Below are positions 8,080-17,202 of a stretch of 40,410 nt of DNA, piece by piece. Origin of the DNA: Acidimicrobiales bacterium. Lineage in GTDB: Bacteria; Actinomycetota; Acidimicrobiia; Acidimicrobiales; JABEUL01. The stretch spans positions 1 through 40,410 of the forward strand of contig DAHXLF010000005.1 of assembly GCA_027371755.1 (NCBI GenBank). Reading direction: 5' to 3'. The notes beneath the pieces were generated by a model that did no database searches, was not told where the DNA came from, and saw only the letters and a program-made list of their open reading frames with translations. The position numbers and the translations under genes were made by a program. Each line of letters begins with the position of its first letter. The stretch's first letter is position 1.

Positions 8080-10899
8080 GGAATACCAGCCAAAAACATC
8101 TACGATCACTTGAGTACTGCCGAAAGCATTGGTGATGTTAATTTGTCCAGAACCAAGAATTACTTCATCCATGTTTGAAGTCGCCCATATTGCTTGAGAC
8201 CAATTTAAGTCAGACGTATTCGGCTCTGTTTGTCCCGGAGGCCACGCCGTCAAAAAAGACCATTGCGTAGTACTTGCAACCGTAATATTGGCGACTACAG
8301 CAACTGGAGGGGAAGTCGAAGTTAACGACGGAACGGAACTGGTTCCCGACGACTGCCCAGCCACAGTCACCGACAAATTTTCTCCGGTTGAATTCAAAGA
8401 TTTATTTGCACACTGATTACCAGAAGTCAACCTTGTATCACAAATCCTAAAAGGCACTATGGGATTAAAAAAACCTTCGCTGCCCTGAACGGTTCCGGGT
8501 ATGTCCTGGGGTCCCGTAAAATACCCTTCGACGTCAACAACTAAATCGGCCGTGCCAAATGCGTTATAGACGCTTATTTGCCCATAACTACTCGAATTTT
8601 GACTCACTCCGACTACAATTCTGTTGGCAACTGTTTGTCCGCTGTCCCAATTCAGCACAGAAGTTTGTGGCATTGACGCTCCGGTCGGCCAGACTGTGAA
8701 ATAACCGCCGTTTGAAGTGGTGTTCGTAGCCGTAATTTCTAGCACAACGGCGGCAACGCCGCTTGATGGTACGTTTCCGATACCGGTTATTTGGAAATCG
8801 ATAGTCGTATTTTGAAGCAAAGTACTTGCGGAACCCTCATAACCACTGTTTACTCGAGTGTCAATCAACCTGTTCGGTGGCAGAGCGATAAAAGCTCCTT
8901 GATCCGATGCAGTCGAATAGGATACATAATACCCCATTAAGTCGACAATAACATCAGTTGACCCGATTGGCCCGTCAGTAATGTCAATCTGCCCGTTTTG
9001 TCCTATCTGCACCACAACCAAAGTGGCTTTACTCTGATCGCTGTTCCAATTAATATTTGATACGTTCGGTTCGGAAGCACCCGCCGGATAAACTGTTAAA
9101 AATCCCCCAGTCGACTGAGTATTCGTAACCGTCAGACTAACAACGACCGCGCTGGCATTGGTCGGAATAATCTGAGTCCCAAAAGTACCCGTGACCGTAA
9201 GCGAATCGGTCTGATTCGGTTGCATCGTCTGACCTTGATACTGGTATCCGCTGTTAGATCTGGTATCCATTATTCTCACAGGAGTCAGCGCGAAATACGG
9301 ATAGCCTTCAAGATATTCAAATTGATCAGTTCCCGAAGAAGCCGATGTTCCAGTTGAATTAGTTACATAGACGTTCACGGTCGACGCATTCGACGTAGAC
9401 GGAGAAACCGCAATTATTTCAGTTGACGACACTACGGAAATGGAAGCAGCAGGTTGCGTTCCAAATGAGACAGAAGATCCACTGGTAAAATTAGTTCCTA
9501 AAATTTCAACCGAGGTATTGCCTGAAATCGGGCCTGACGGTGGCGTCAAACTGGCAATTACCGGAAGGCCCGAAGTTGAAGGAGTCACCGTATTGGAATC
9601 AGCCGACGGAAGCGAGGTTCCAAACTTGTCAGTTGCTTCAACCGTAAAATAGTAATTAGTGCCGTTTGTAAGTGAATTAATCGTTACATAATTATTCGGC
9701 GGTGTACCTGTTATCGAGTCTGACGTAATCAAATTACCTCCAGAATAAACGTTGATCGTATAACTGGTAAGCTGAGAATAGTTTAAAGGTGCTATCCAAG
9801 TAACCGTTGCCTGCGAATTTCCGGCCGCCGCAACAACGCTCGTAGGAGCCGCTGGTGGCTGTCCCACAGAAATTTGAGAGTTGGCCGTAACAAGAGAAAT
9901 ACCGCCGGGAGTAAGCACCTGGACTCCATAAACTCCATGCGACAGCTGAGGCACAGTAAAACTTAGTTGAGTACTGGACACTGAATTAAACGAATTTACA
10001 ACTGTCGAACCTATTACCAGCTCCATAACATTAGTTAAATTCGATCCGTAAACCGTCAATTGTTGCCCAGATTGTATGGACGAACTTGACAGGCTCGAAA
10101 TTGCGGGAGCCGGTGTTAAATTTGCTAATACCTGAGCCCAGGTAAATTGATAACTCAGCTGAGTCCCCGAAGTGTCACCGACGAATATTTCCGTATAACT
10201 TGGAGCGTATACAGTTCCGCCAATTGGCTGGGGACTAGTCGTAAAACCGTCACCTTGGCTGCAGGGGTTGCAGCTATAAGAACCCAGAATATTGTCTCTG
10301 TGACCCCAACATCCCGTAGTGTTGGTCGAAGTGCAATCCAAATTTGCCGATCCCGGTCCGTCCTCATACATCCACATGTAATCAGCGGCCAAAACCGACT
10401 GCATGCCTCCGGCCCAATTCGACCCGTACGAAGTATAACTGTATCCGGAAGGAATAATTGGATCAGTAGAGTCGACGGCCGCTGTCTGAGCGACAGTATC
10501 CAATGCGGACGTAGTCCCTGTAATGGGAGTCAATCCCCTGGCCACCCGTTCTTCGTTTGCGATTACAAAAAGTTGTTGAGTATAACTTAACGACATATAG
10601 TTAGAAGGCATGTCAACAGGGGTTGCGCCTTCCAGCAAAATAGCATTATCTATAGCGGCAAGCGCACTCAAATAGCACCCTTGTGAGTTATCTGGTTGAC
10701 CGTTTTGGACACAAACATTGTTGTAATTCGGATTTGGAGAAACATTAGAAGCGGGATTATTTGGCGGTAATATCCCCGATGCGTCCGCAAATTTACTGCC
10801 ATAGAGCGATCCGCAGAGCCCAACGATCAAAATCGTAAATGAGGCTGCAAAAAAACCCATCTTTTTTAATTTGCCTGTCATGCATATTACCCGTGTCAT
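8077..10899 (-). CDS. Large exported modular protein: CAP/SCP domain, IPT/TIG domains, Fn3, and three C-terminal ~125-aa repeats
   Basis: N-terminal signal peptide/TM; CAP-like 'FVIANEERVARGLTPI...GCWGHRDNILGSYSC'; TIG-like segments 'APAISSLSSSSIQSGQQLTVYGSNL' and 'PVIASLTPPSGPISGNTSVEILGTNF'; Fn3 'PAAPTSVVAAAGNSQATVTWIAP'; repeated 'RIMDTRSNSGYQ...VIVDLMGYYV', 'RLIDTRVNSGYE...LVVDVEGYFT', 'RICDTRLTSGNQ...VIVDVFGWYS'. An alternative ATG start exists at 10881. Confidence 0.85.
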   Translation of the reverse strand: MTRVICMTGKLKKMGFFAASFTILIVGLCGSLYGSKFADASGILPPNNPASNVSPNPNYNNVCVQNGQPDNSQGCYLSALAAIDNAILLEGATPVDMPSNYMSLSYTQQLFVIANEERVARGLTPITGTTSALDTVAQTAAVDSTDPIIPSGYSYTSYGSNWAGGMQSVLAADYMWMYEDGPGSANLDCTSTNTTGCWGHRDNILGSYSCNPCSQGDGFTTSPQPIGGTVYAPSYTEIFVGDTSGTQLSYQFTWAQVLANLTPAPAISSLSSSSIQSGQQLTVYGSNLTNVMELVIGSTVVNSFNSVSSTQLSFTVPQLSHGVYGVQVLTPGGISLVTANSQISVGQPPAAPTSVVAAAGNSQATVTWIAPLNYSQLTSYTINVYSGGNLITSDSITGTPPNNYVTINSLTNGTNYYFTVEATDKFGTSLPSADSNTVTPSTSGLPVIASLTPPSGPISGNTSVEILGTNFTSGSSVSFGTQPAASISVVSSTEIIAVSPSTSNASTVNVYVTNSTGTSASSGTDQFEYLEGYPYFALTPVRIMDTRSNSGYQYQGQTMQPNQTDSLTVTGTFGTQIIPTNASAVVVSLTVTNTQSTGGFLTVYPAGASEPNVSNINWNSDQSKATLVVVQIGQNGQIDITDGPIGSTDVIVDLMGYYVSYSTASDQGAFIALPPNRLIDTRVNSGYEGSASTLLQNTTIDFQITGIGNVPSSGVAAVVLEITATNTTSNGGYFTVWPTGASMPQTSVLNWDSGQTVANRIVVGVSQNSSSYGQISVYNAFGTADLVVDVEGYFTGPQDIPGTVQGSEGFFNPIVPFRICDTRLTSGNQCANKSLNSTGENLSVTVAGQSSGTSSVPSLTSTSPPVAVVANITVASTTQWSFLTAWPPGQTEPNTSDLNWSQAIWATSNMDEVILGSGQINITNAFGSTQVIVDVFGWYS

Positions 10900-11125
10900 G
10901 TATATTACCTGTATTTTTAAATATCTTTATAATACATATCGGCAAGTTCGTATATACAATATAGTTTCCGCGACAAAACGTAACATAAATGTAACCGGCG
11001 ATTCATAGTCTGCCGACTATATAGATTTTATTAAAAACAGACTTTGTGGAAAATAAAGTTAGGTAAACACATATCGGCATAAACGCCGCAAAAACGCTGT
11101 ATTCTACAGTTTCATTTGTTGGAAC

Positions 11126-11440
11126 TTATTTGTAGTTCATAAGTGCCATCAAACCCGCGGCCATACCTATGACCCCACCGATCAAGTACCAATTGGACGG
11201 ACTTCCCGGCAAAATGGATGCCGTGTAGTTGATGATTATTGTAAGCAACGCTAATACAATAATTGCCAAACATATAGGTGCGTACCACCTAGGAGATTTG
11301 CCGTAAGACTTAGGGGTCTTCGGAGTATATCTGCCGCTTTGAATCGATGTGGTTGTCGACGATTTCTTTGATGATACCGAATTTGACTGTGCTCGACCAC
11401 CAGAAGATTTTTTAGAGGATTTTTTATTTTTTGTAGCCAT
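11126..11440 (-). CDS. crgA: CrgA-like cell division protein
   Basis: Short Lys/Ser-rich N-terminus, two TM segments and 'SPRWYAPICLAIIVLALL..GSPSNWYLIGGVIGMAAGLMALMNYK'; located beside pabA/trpG and the pknB cluster as in other actinobacteria. Confidence 0.8.
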   Translation of the reverse strand: MATKNKKSSKKSSGGRAQSNSVSSKKSSTTTSIQSGRYTPKTPKSYGKSPRWYAPICLAIIVLALLTIIINYTASILPGSPSNWYLIGGVIGMAAGLMALMNYK

Positions 11441-11482
11441 AGGTGTTTAATTAATCAGACGTCAACAATTTTAATTCAAATA

Positions 11483-11510
11483 CAGTTTAGTTAAATCAGT
11501 TTAGTTAAAT
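11483..11510. repeat. 14-bp tandem duplication (cagtttagttaaat x2)
   Basis: Direct reading: 11483-11496 and 11497-11510. Confidence 0.9.
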
Positions 11511-11788
11511 TTTAATCAACGCTATTTTCACCCCAAATTGGATAACGCCCATCAAACCACCAACATTAAAATACATTCATCGTATATATTTTATAAAGGC
11601 CAATAAACCAATAGTTTTCACATAGTGCCGTTACGATCTAAAGTTTCGCGACTTTCAGCTGAAATCCACAATTTGGTTCTAATTTAACTTAAATCAATTA
11701 CCACATATCCCTAAACTTCTATCGAAGGCAAAGTCCGCAGCACACAGAGACAAACGGTGTATGGCTTCAAATAAGCTAAAGTGAATAT

Positions 11789-12370
11789 ATGGCACAGAGG
11801 GTACTTATAATAGACAATTACGACTCATTCACGTACAATCTTGTACAAGAGCTCGGAGAGTTAGGTGCCGAACCGACGGTATTTAGAAACGACGCTATTA
11901 AAGTTGACGAACTGGCTCAAATGAATTTTGATAAAGTTGTAATCTCTCCGGGGCCTGGACGACCTGAAAATTCAGGCATATCCGTGGAAACCATCAAAGT
12001 TTTAGGGGCTGAAATGTCAATTCCGGTATTGGGGGTATGCCTCGGTCACCAAAGTCTGGCGTATCTATACGGAGGTGAAATCGTACTAGCCCCTGAAGTA
12101 ATGCACGGAAAAATATCGGAAATAACGCATGATAACAGTGCTCTGTTCTACGAAATTGAATCTCCTTTTAAAGCTACACGATACCATTCACTGATTGTAG
12201 AAAGACAAACTCTTCCAGAATGCCTTAAAATAACCGCCGAAAGTGCCGACGGGTTGATAATGGGTCTCTCGCATGAGACGTATCCGTTACATTCCGTACA
12301 GTTCCACCCCGAATCCTTATTTACTGAGGTAGGCTTAAGAATTCTCAACAATTTTTTGGCAATTTACTAA
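11789..12370 (+). CDS. Anthranilate / para-aminobenzoate synthase component II (glutamine amidotransferase)
   Basis: 'ILIIDNYDSFTYNLVQ', 'VISPGPGRPENSG', 'VLGVCLGHQSLAY' (catalytic Cys), 'SVQFHPES'. Confidence 0.93.
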   Translation: MAQRVLIIDNYDSFTYNLVQELGELGAEPTVFRNDAIKVDELAQMNFDKVVISPGPGRPENSGISVETIKVLGAEMSIPVLGVCLGHQSLAYLYGGEIVLAPEVMHGKISEITHDNSALFYEIESPFKATRYHSLIVERQTLPECLKITAESADGLIMGLSHETYPLHSVQFHPESLFTEVGLRILNNFLAIY

Positions 12371-12775
12371 CCAACTGACCTTTTTTAAAGGACTCAGATA
12401 ATAGAGATAGCAGTTATACAGACTTACCTTATCTGGACCACCTTTAAGTTTCCTTGTATTTCCCTTTAACCAATATATTTCCAAGGCATCTTAAATTATT
12501 AAGCCTGCATCGAAGTTACACGTAATTCAAAACAATATTTAAGGTCTCCTCGTTTTGTAGCTGATATTATTTCGATCACATTATGCGCAGACACCGTCTT
12601 TTCGACTTTCTTTTTGAATTGCAAGCTTTTACCAAAGGATGGCTGCTTCAGTCCGCAAAAATAGATGTTAATTTTTTCTACGAACGAATACCAAATACGA
12701 GACACTGCGACGGATTCTCAATAATGCGACAGACCCTTAAAAAATCGGCATTTAGCAACAGACCTCTTTTTGTTA

Positions 12776-14557
12776 TTACCCCTTAATGGAGCCCAGAGAG
12801 CACCATTGTGCATTATTTGTTATCGCTTTAGGGCGGCCATAGAGATATGTAATTGCCTTTACCGCAGATTTATGATTAATTGCCCGAGATACAATAATGC
12901 AACCAATATGACTTGTCGTTATATATCGGTATATCTTTTGCATTGTTGATTCTGATGGGGGCAGTTGATTTAAGTGGAAAATATATAGAAAATTAGTTAA
13001 CGGATCTGCGGGAGCCGTATCGGTAATTTTGTGGGCCAGATCATTTGTGCCGTACCCACTCGTAATTCGATAGCGAAACCCGCTTTGAGATAGATAAATT
13101 AGGGGAGGTCCGTTGGCGATGTCTCCTGCGGGGTACTCGTAGACGATTGCATTTTTCGGAATCTGTTTGCCGGAATTTAAATTACCGCCTGCGGGAATGG
13201 CTTGACGCGACGTATAAGTGCTCAATGTCAGCAGTACGATATTGGCAATTAAAAATGCAACAATAATTCCCTTAATAGGTATCTTAGAAAAACGAGATTT
13301 GCCAAATCTTGGGGCATTTTGTAAGACGGTAATAACCGGTATGCCGATTAGAAAAAGTGCAAAATAAATAAACCTTCCAAAGATTGCCTGAGAGATTATG
13401 GGCAATGTGTTTAAGAATAAATGTATAGGGTTGGGCACTACAGAAACATCCGGCAGTAATGTGATCTCCGTGCCAAGTGTGGATACCATTAGTATCCCCG
13501 CAAACACCAAACAGTAGCGAGCTAATTTGCTTGTCCATATTTGACGAACTCTCAGTATAACCATTGCTACCAATAGAATCGGGACAGCAATGTATGTAAA
13601 GTGTATTGAAAATATATTAATGCTATTAAATGAAGAATTTCTTGCGAACAGTAGATCCGAAATGCTCATTGCAAATTCGCTGTTGTGTATTGATCCGTTA
13701 TTGCTTAATGCATGGCCTGGGCCGTAAGCAAAAAAATATGCCGCATAACCGGTAGCGATGGACGTCAATACAACTGCTACAGAAGTTACGACCATTAGAT
13801 CTTTTAATTTATATTTAACCGTTGGATAATTTATTACCAAAGCAATAGCCCCCAGAGCGCAACCCCAGAACAGCACAGTAGCAAACACTTCTAATGACGC
13901 ATAAAATTGAAGGGTTAGCAAGACCCCCAGCCAAATTCCATACCCGTAGGGACTCCTCTTTGAAGCCGTTATCACCTTGTAGTAAATATAAAAGATCAGT
14001 GGTGGAGCAAACTCCCAACCGACTTGAAATAGCGAGAATGTTGCGTCATTAAGAATCGCCGGCGAAAATCCCACCGCCGAAGCAGCCACGAAAGCACCTA
14101 GTGGATACTTAGTGATTTTAAAATACACCACAAATGCACTAAAAGCAGATATTACAGGGGTCAGAATAATAGCTAAATTATCGCTGACTACCGGTCCGAA
14201 CAAGAGTGTTATTGGGGCCATCACGAGTGATTGCACAAACATACCAGGTGTCGCCATCGTATTTAATCCATACGGGGCGAACTCATACGCCGAATGCAGT
14301 GGGTTTTTTAAGTGAAGTGCGGCAAAAGGTATCCAGCCCATATTAATAACGCCGATTCCAAAGTCACCTGTAAACATTGACGGTTCAGACGATGCCAGAC
14401 CGTGAAGCCATATATTATGAAACAGCGCCAATGAACCAAGAAGGTAAACACTTCCTACCAGAATATATACTCTTCTGGAAGTTAAATTACTGGCAGAAAA
14501 AGTCTGCTCGATTGAATCGAGGTCTTGGTCGGTTGCTGACTCAGTGGTTAACGTCAT
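12776..14557 (-). CDS. Polytopic membrane protein, GT-C-type glycosyltransferase-like
   Basis: About ten hydrophobic segments; N-terminal extracytoplasmic 'MFTGDFGIGVINMGWIPFAALHLKNPLHSAYEFAPYGLN' resembles the GD...W...P...YPxG pattern of GT-C/YfhO-like enzymes. Confidence 0.6.
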   Translation of the reverse strand: MTLTTESATDQDLDSIEQTFSASNLTSRRVYILVGSVYLLGSLALFHNIWLHGLASSEPSMFTGDFGIGVINMGWIPFAALHLKNPLHSAYEFAPYGLNTMATPGMFVQSLVMAPITLLFGPVVSDNLAIILTPVISAFSAFVVYFKITKYPLGAFVAASAVGFSPAILNDATFSLFQVGWEFAPPLIFYIYYKVITASKRSPYGYGIWLGVLLTLQFYASLEVFATVLFWGCALGAIALVINYPTVKYKLKDLMVVTSVAVVLTSIATGYAAYFFAYGPGHALSNNGSIHNSEFAMSISDLLFARNSSFNSINIFSIHFTYIAVPILLVAMVILRVRQIWTSKLARYCLVFAGILMVSTLGTEITLLPDVSVVPNPIHLFLNTLPIISQAIFGRFIYFALFLIGIPVITVLQNAPRFGKSRFSKIPIKGIIVAFLIANIVLLTLSTYTSRQAIPAGGNLNSGKQIPKNAIVYEYPAGDIANGPPLIYLSQSGFRYRITSGYGTNDLAHKITDTAPADPLTNFLYIFHLNQLPPSESTMQKIYRYITTSHIGCIIVSRAINHKSAVKAITYLYGRPKAITNNAQWCSLGSIKG

Positions 14558-15039
14558 CAGTTACAGGAATGCACATTTATACTATTATAATAACGTAAAT
14601 TTGACGGCTTGATGCGACCTTATTAAAACTTATACTATAACGTGGCTGCAAGCACAACGTTTCCCTCTTTTTCGCAATCACTGTTCCAGTCGACACAATG
14701 CTATTTTGTTGCTTTTTTGTTCATTTTAATTTTATTTTGTACCTCATAATCAGACATATCAAAAAAAGTACAGCTTGACAAGCCGTATCTCGACAAAACC
14801 TAACCTTCGACGCCATAAAACGGAGATAATCTCATCTAGATGATGCGGCACTTCTGGTACTTTGTGAGACGTAAACATAACTACCGCCTTCTAAAACCGA
14901 AAACCAGTGAAATTCGATATCTAAGTAATGGTTACAATCGACACCCTACGATCAATCATTAAGAGATACCGTTGCAAGATTTAAGTCAGCCTCGTCGACC
15001 TGAACTTTATAATGTCCATTATTCTGTCCATAAGGGATT

Positions 15040-17058
15040 CTACACATATGGGCAAAAGGAGTTGCTGCCGCTTGTACCAGAAGCTGTCGATGTACCAGAA
15101 GCTGTCGATGTAGTTGAAGTTGTCGTTGTCGTAGTAGGCGAACTCGTAGACACGACCGATGACGTAGTGGTAGTATTGGGCGATACGCCGACAAATAACG
15201 TAACGCTTTGACCCGGTGCCGCCGATACTCCTCCTAACGGATTTTGAGTAACCACTAACCCGTAGTCAGCCGAACAAGTCACTTCATCTACAATTGTAAT
15301 ACTAAAGTTATAGGGGGACCCTTGCAATTCGGTCTGAGCGGTGGTTTGAGTATCCCCTACTACCAACGGCATCGTTACTGAACTGGGTCCGCTAGAAATA
15401 ACCAAATTAATCGGCGTATTAGTATCTACTGTTGAATTTGGTGCCGGCTGCGTAGAAATGACTGACCCCTGAGGAATTGATGTAGACGACTGCTGAGTTA
15501 TAGTACCGACGGCCAAATTATCTTTACCAAGCTGATAAACCGCAGCGGACTGAGTCACACCCGTTAGATTTGGAACTACTACAGATGCCGAAGGATCTGA
15601 ATAAGTTATCGTCACCGTACCTCCTTGGCTTAAAGAGGCTCCAGCCTTGGGGAATTGATTTGTTACCTGATAAGCCGGTGCCGACGAAGCTATACCCTGG
15701 GCTGTTACCTTAAACCCTGCCTTTGTTAAGATAGTCTCGGCGTCAACAAGCTGTTTAAAATCTACGGGTGGAACCAATTGAGTTGGGGCACCTTTTGAAA
15801 CTTCAAGGATAACGGTATCACCTTTAGAAACCTTTGAGCTTATCGGCGACTGATTAAAAACTGTTCCGGCTACCGAATCATTAAAATATCGCTTTATTGT
15901 GTAATTTAAACCAACGGCTCCAAGATCTTGTTCTGCCTGGGTCAGCGGAAGATTGGTCACCTTGGGCACCGCAAACGATTGCGGAGCTCCAAAATAACCC
16001 AAGTTTCTTCCACCCACATAAACCAACAGAGCAAATATCAAAAGACAGGCTGCAATTGCAGCCGCATAGATCGGAGTCTTCGACTTGGGTGGTGCTGTTT
16101 CTACCCGAATCGGTCTTCGCGCCGGTCGACCGTCTTCACGTTCTCCGACCGCCGATACAACACTAGTCAACCCACCATCACCATCTACCTGACTTACCGC
16201 AGTTGTAGCGTCATAGGCAGCTACCGGCTTACCAAGCCTGAACCTATCTAAATCGTCACCCAACTCCCCCGCACTGACATATCTAAGATCTGCATTTTTG
16301 CTCATAGCTTTATTAACTATGGCCTCAAAAGACTCTGGAACGTCCGGGACTAAAGATTTTAAAGGAGGCATTTCATCTTTAACATGTTTTAAAGCTATTG
16401 CAACCGGAGTATCTCCAGTAAAAGGAGGTCGGCCGGAAACCATTTCATATAAAACTACTCCCAATGAATAGATATCACTTCGCCCGTCTGAACCGTGTCC
16501 CTGAGCCTGTTCAGGTGAAAAATAAGTTGCCGTGCCCATTACTAATCCGGTCTGGGTTAAATTTTCATCAACACCGGTTGCTCTGGCAATTCCAAAATCG
16601 GTAACTTTTACCCTGTTGTCTAAAGTAATTAATACGTTTCCCGGTTTAATGTCACGATGTATGACACCGTGGCTGTGTGCATAAGCCAGAGCCGAAGCAA
16701 CCGCAGAGCCTATAAATGCGGCATCGGGAACAGGTATATGACCTTCTGATCTAAGTTTCGAAGACAAAGACCTTCCGTCAACATATTCCATAACAATAAA
16801 ATATGTATTTTCAAACTCTCCCCAATCATATACCGAAACTATATTTGGGTGATTTAAGTTTGCCGCCGCCTGAGCTTCCCTTCTGAATCTTTCCACAAAG
16901 CTGCTATCCACGCTCAACTCGGGGAACAGCATTTTAACGGCGACTTGGCGATCCAGCTTTAAGTCCTTGGCCAAATATACCCTTGCAGTCCCTCCTCTTG
17001 CAATCTGGGACTGAAGTTCATATCTGTTTAATACAATTCTGTTGTTGTCATCTGCCAT
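15040..17058 (-). CDS. pknB: Serine/threonine protein kinase PknB with four PASTA domains and a Thr/Ser-rich C-terminal tail
   Basis: 'HRDIKPGNVLI', 'VTDFGIAR', 'GTATYFSPEQAQG'; one TM (IYAAAIAACLLIFALLVYV); four PASTA-like segments; tail 'NTTTTSSVVSTSSPTTTTTTSTTSTASGTSTASGTSG'. Confidence 0.96.
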   Translation of the reverse strand: MADDNNRIVLNRYELQSQIARGGTARVYLAKDLKLDRQVAVKMLFPELSVDSSFVERFRREAQAAANLNHPNIVSVYDWGEFENTYFIVMEYVDGRSLSSKLRSEGHIPVPDAAFIGSAVASALAYAHSHGVIHRDIKPGNVLITLDNRVKVTDFGIARATGVDENLTQTGLVMGTATYFSPEQAQGHGSDGRSDIYSLGVVLYEMVSGRPPFTGDTPVAIALKHVKDEMPPLKSLVPDVPESFEAIVNKAMSKNADLRYVSAGELGDDLDRFRLGKPVAAYDATTAVSQVDGDGGLTSVVSAVGEREDGRPARRPIRVETAPPKSKTPIYAAAIAACLLIFALLVYVGGRNLGYFGAPQSFAVPKVTNLPLTQAEQDLGAVGLNYTIKRYFNDSVAGTVFNQSPISSKVSKGDTVILEVSKGAPTQLVPPVDFKQLVDAETILTKAGFKVTAQGIASSAPAYQVTNQFPKAGASLSQGGTVTITYSDPSASVVVPNLTGVTQSAAVYQLGKDNLAVGTITQQSSTSIPQGSVISTQPAPNSTVDTNTPINLVISSGPSSVTMPLVVGDTQTTAQTELQGSPYNFSITIVDEVTCSADYGLVVTQNPLGGVSAAPGQSVTLFVGVSPNTTTTSSVVSTSSPTTTTTTSTTSTASGTSTASGTSGSNSFCPYV
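15074..15109. repeat. 18-bp in-frame tandem duplication within the pknB 3' end (encodes a duplicated TASGTS)
   Basis: gtaccagaagctgtcgat at 15074-15091 and 15092-15109. Confidence 0.95.
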
Positions 17059-17202
17059 TAAAATATACCCTTATTAAATAATAAATTAATGAAACACAAA
17101 TTCAATTCATTAACCCAATTTTTCATAAAATTTAGCTCTCTACAACCGCTTAGAGATTTATGGCGACTTAAATTAATTGAACTTATCGAAATTATTTTCA
17201 CT

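Noticed and set aside
9440-10590. Plus-strand ORFs antisense to the CAP/TIG protein gene
   Set aside because: Antisense shadows of a strongly supported CDS.
12499-12786. Overlapping ORFs on both strands (68 aa minus, 67 aa plus) between pabA/trpG and the GT-C-like gene
   Set aside because: Short, mutually overlapping and with no recognisable domain. May be a degraded gene but cannot be supported.
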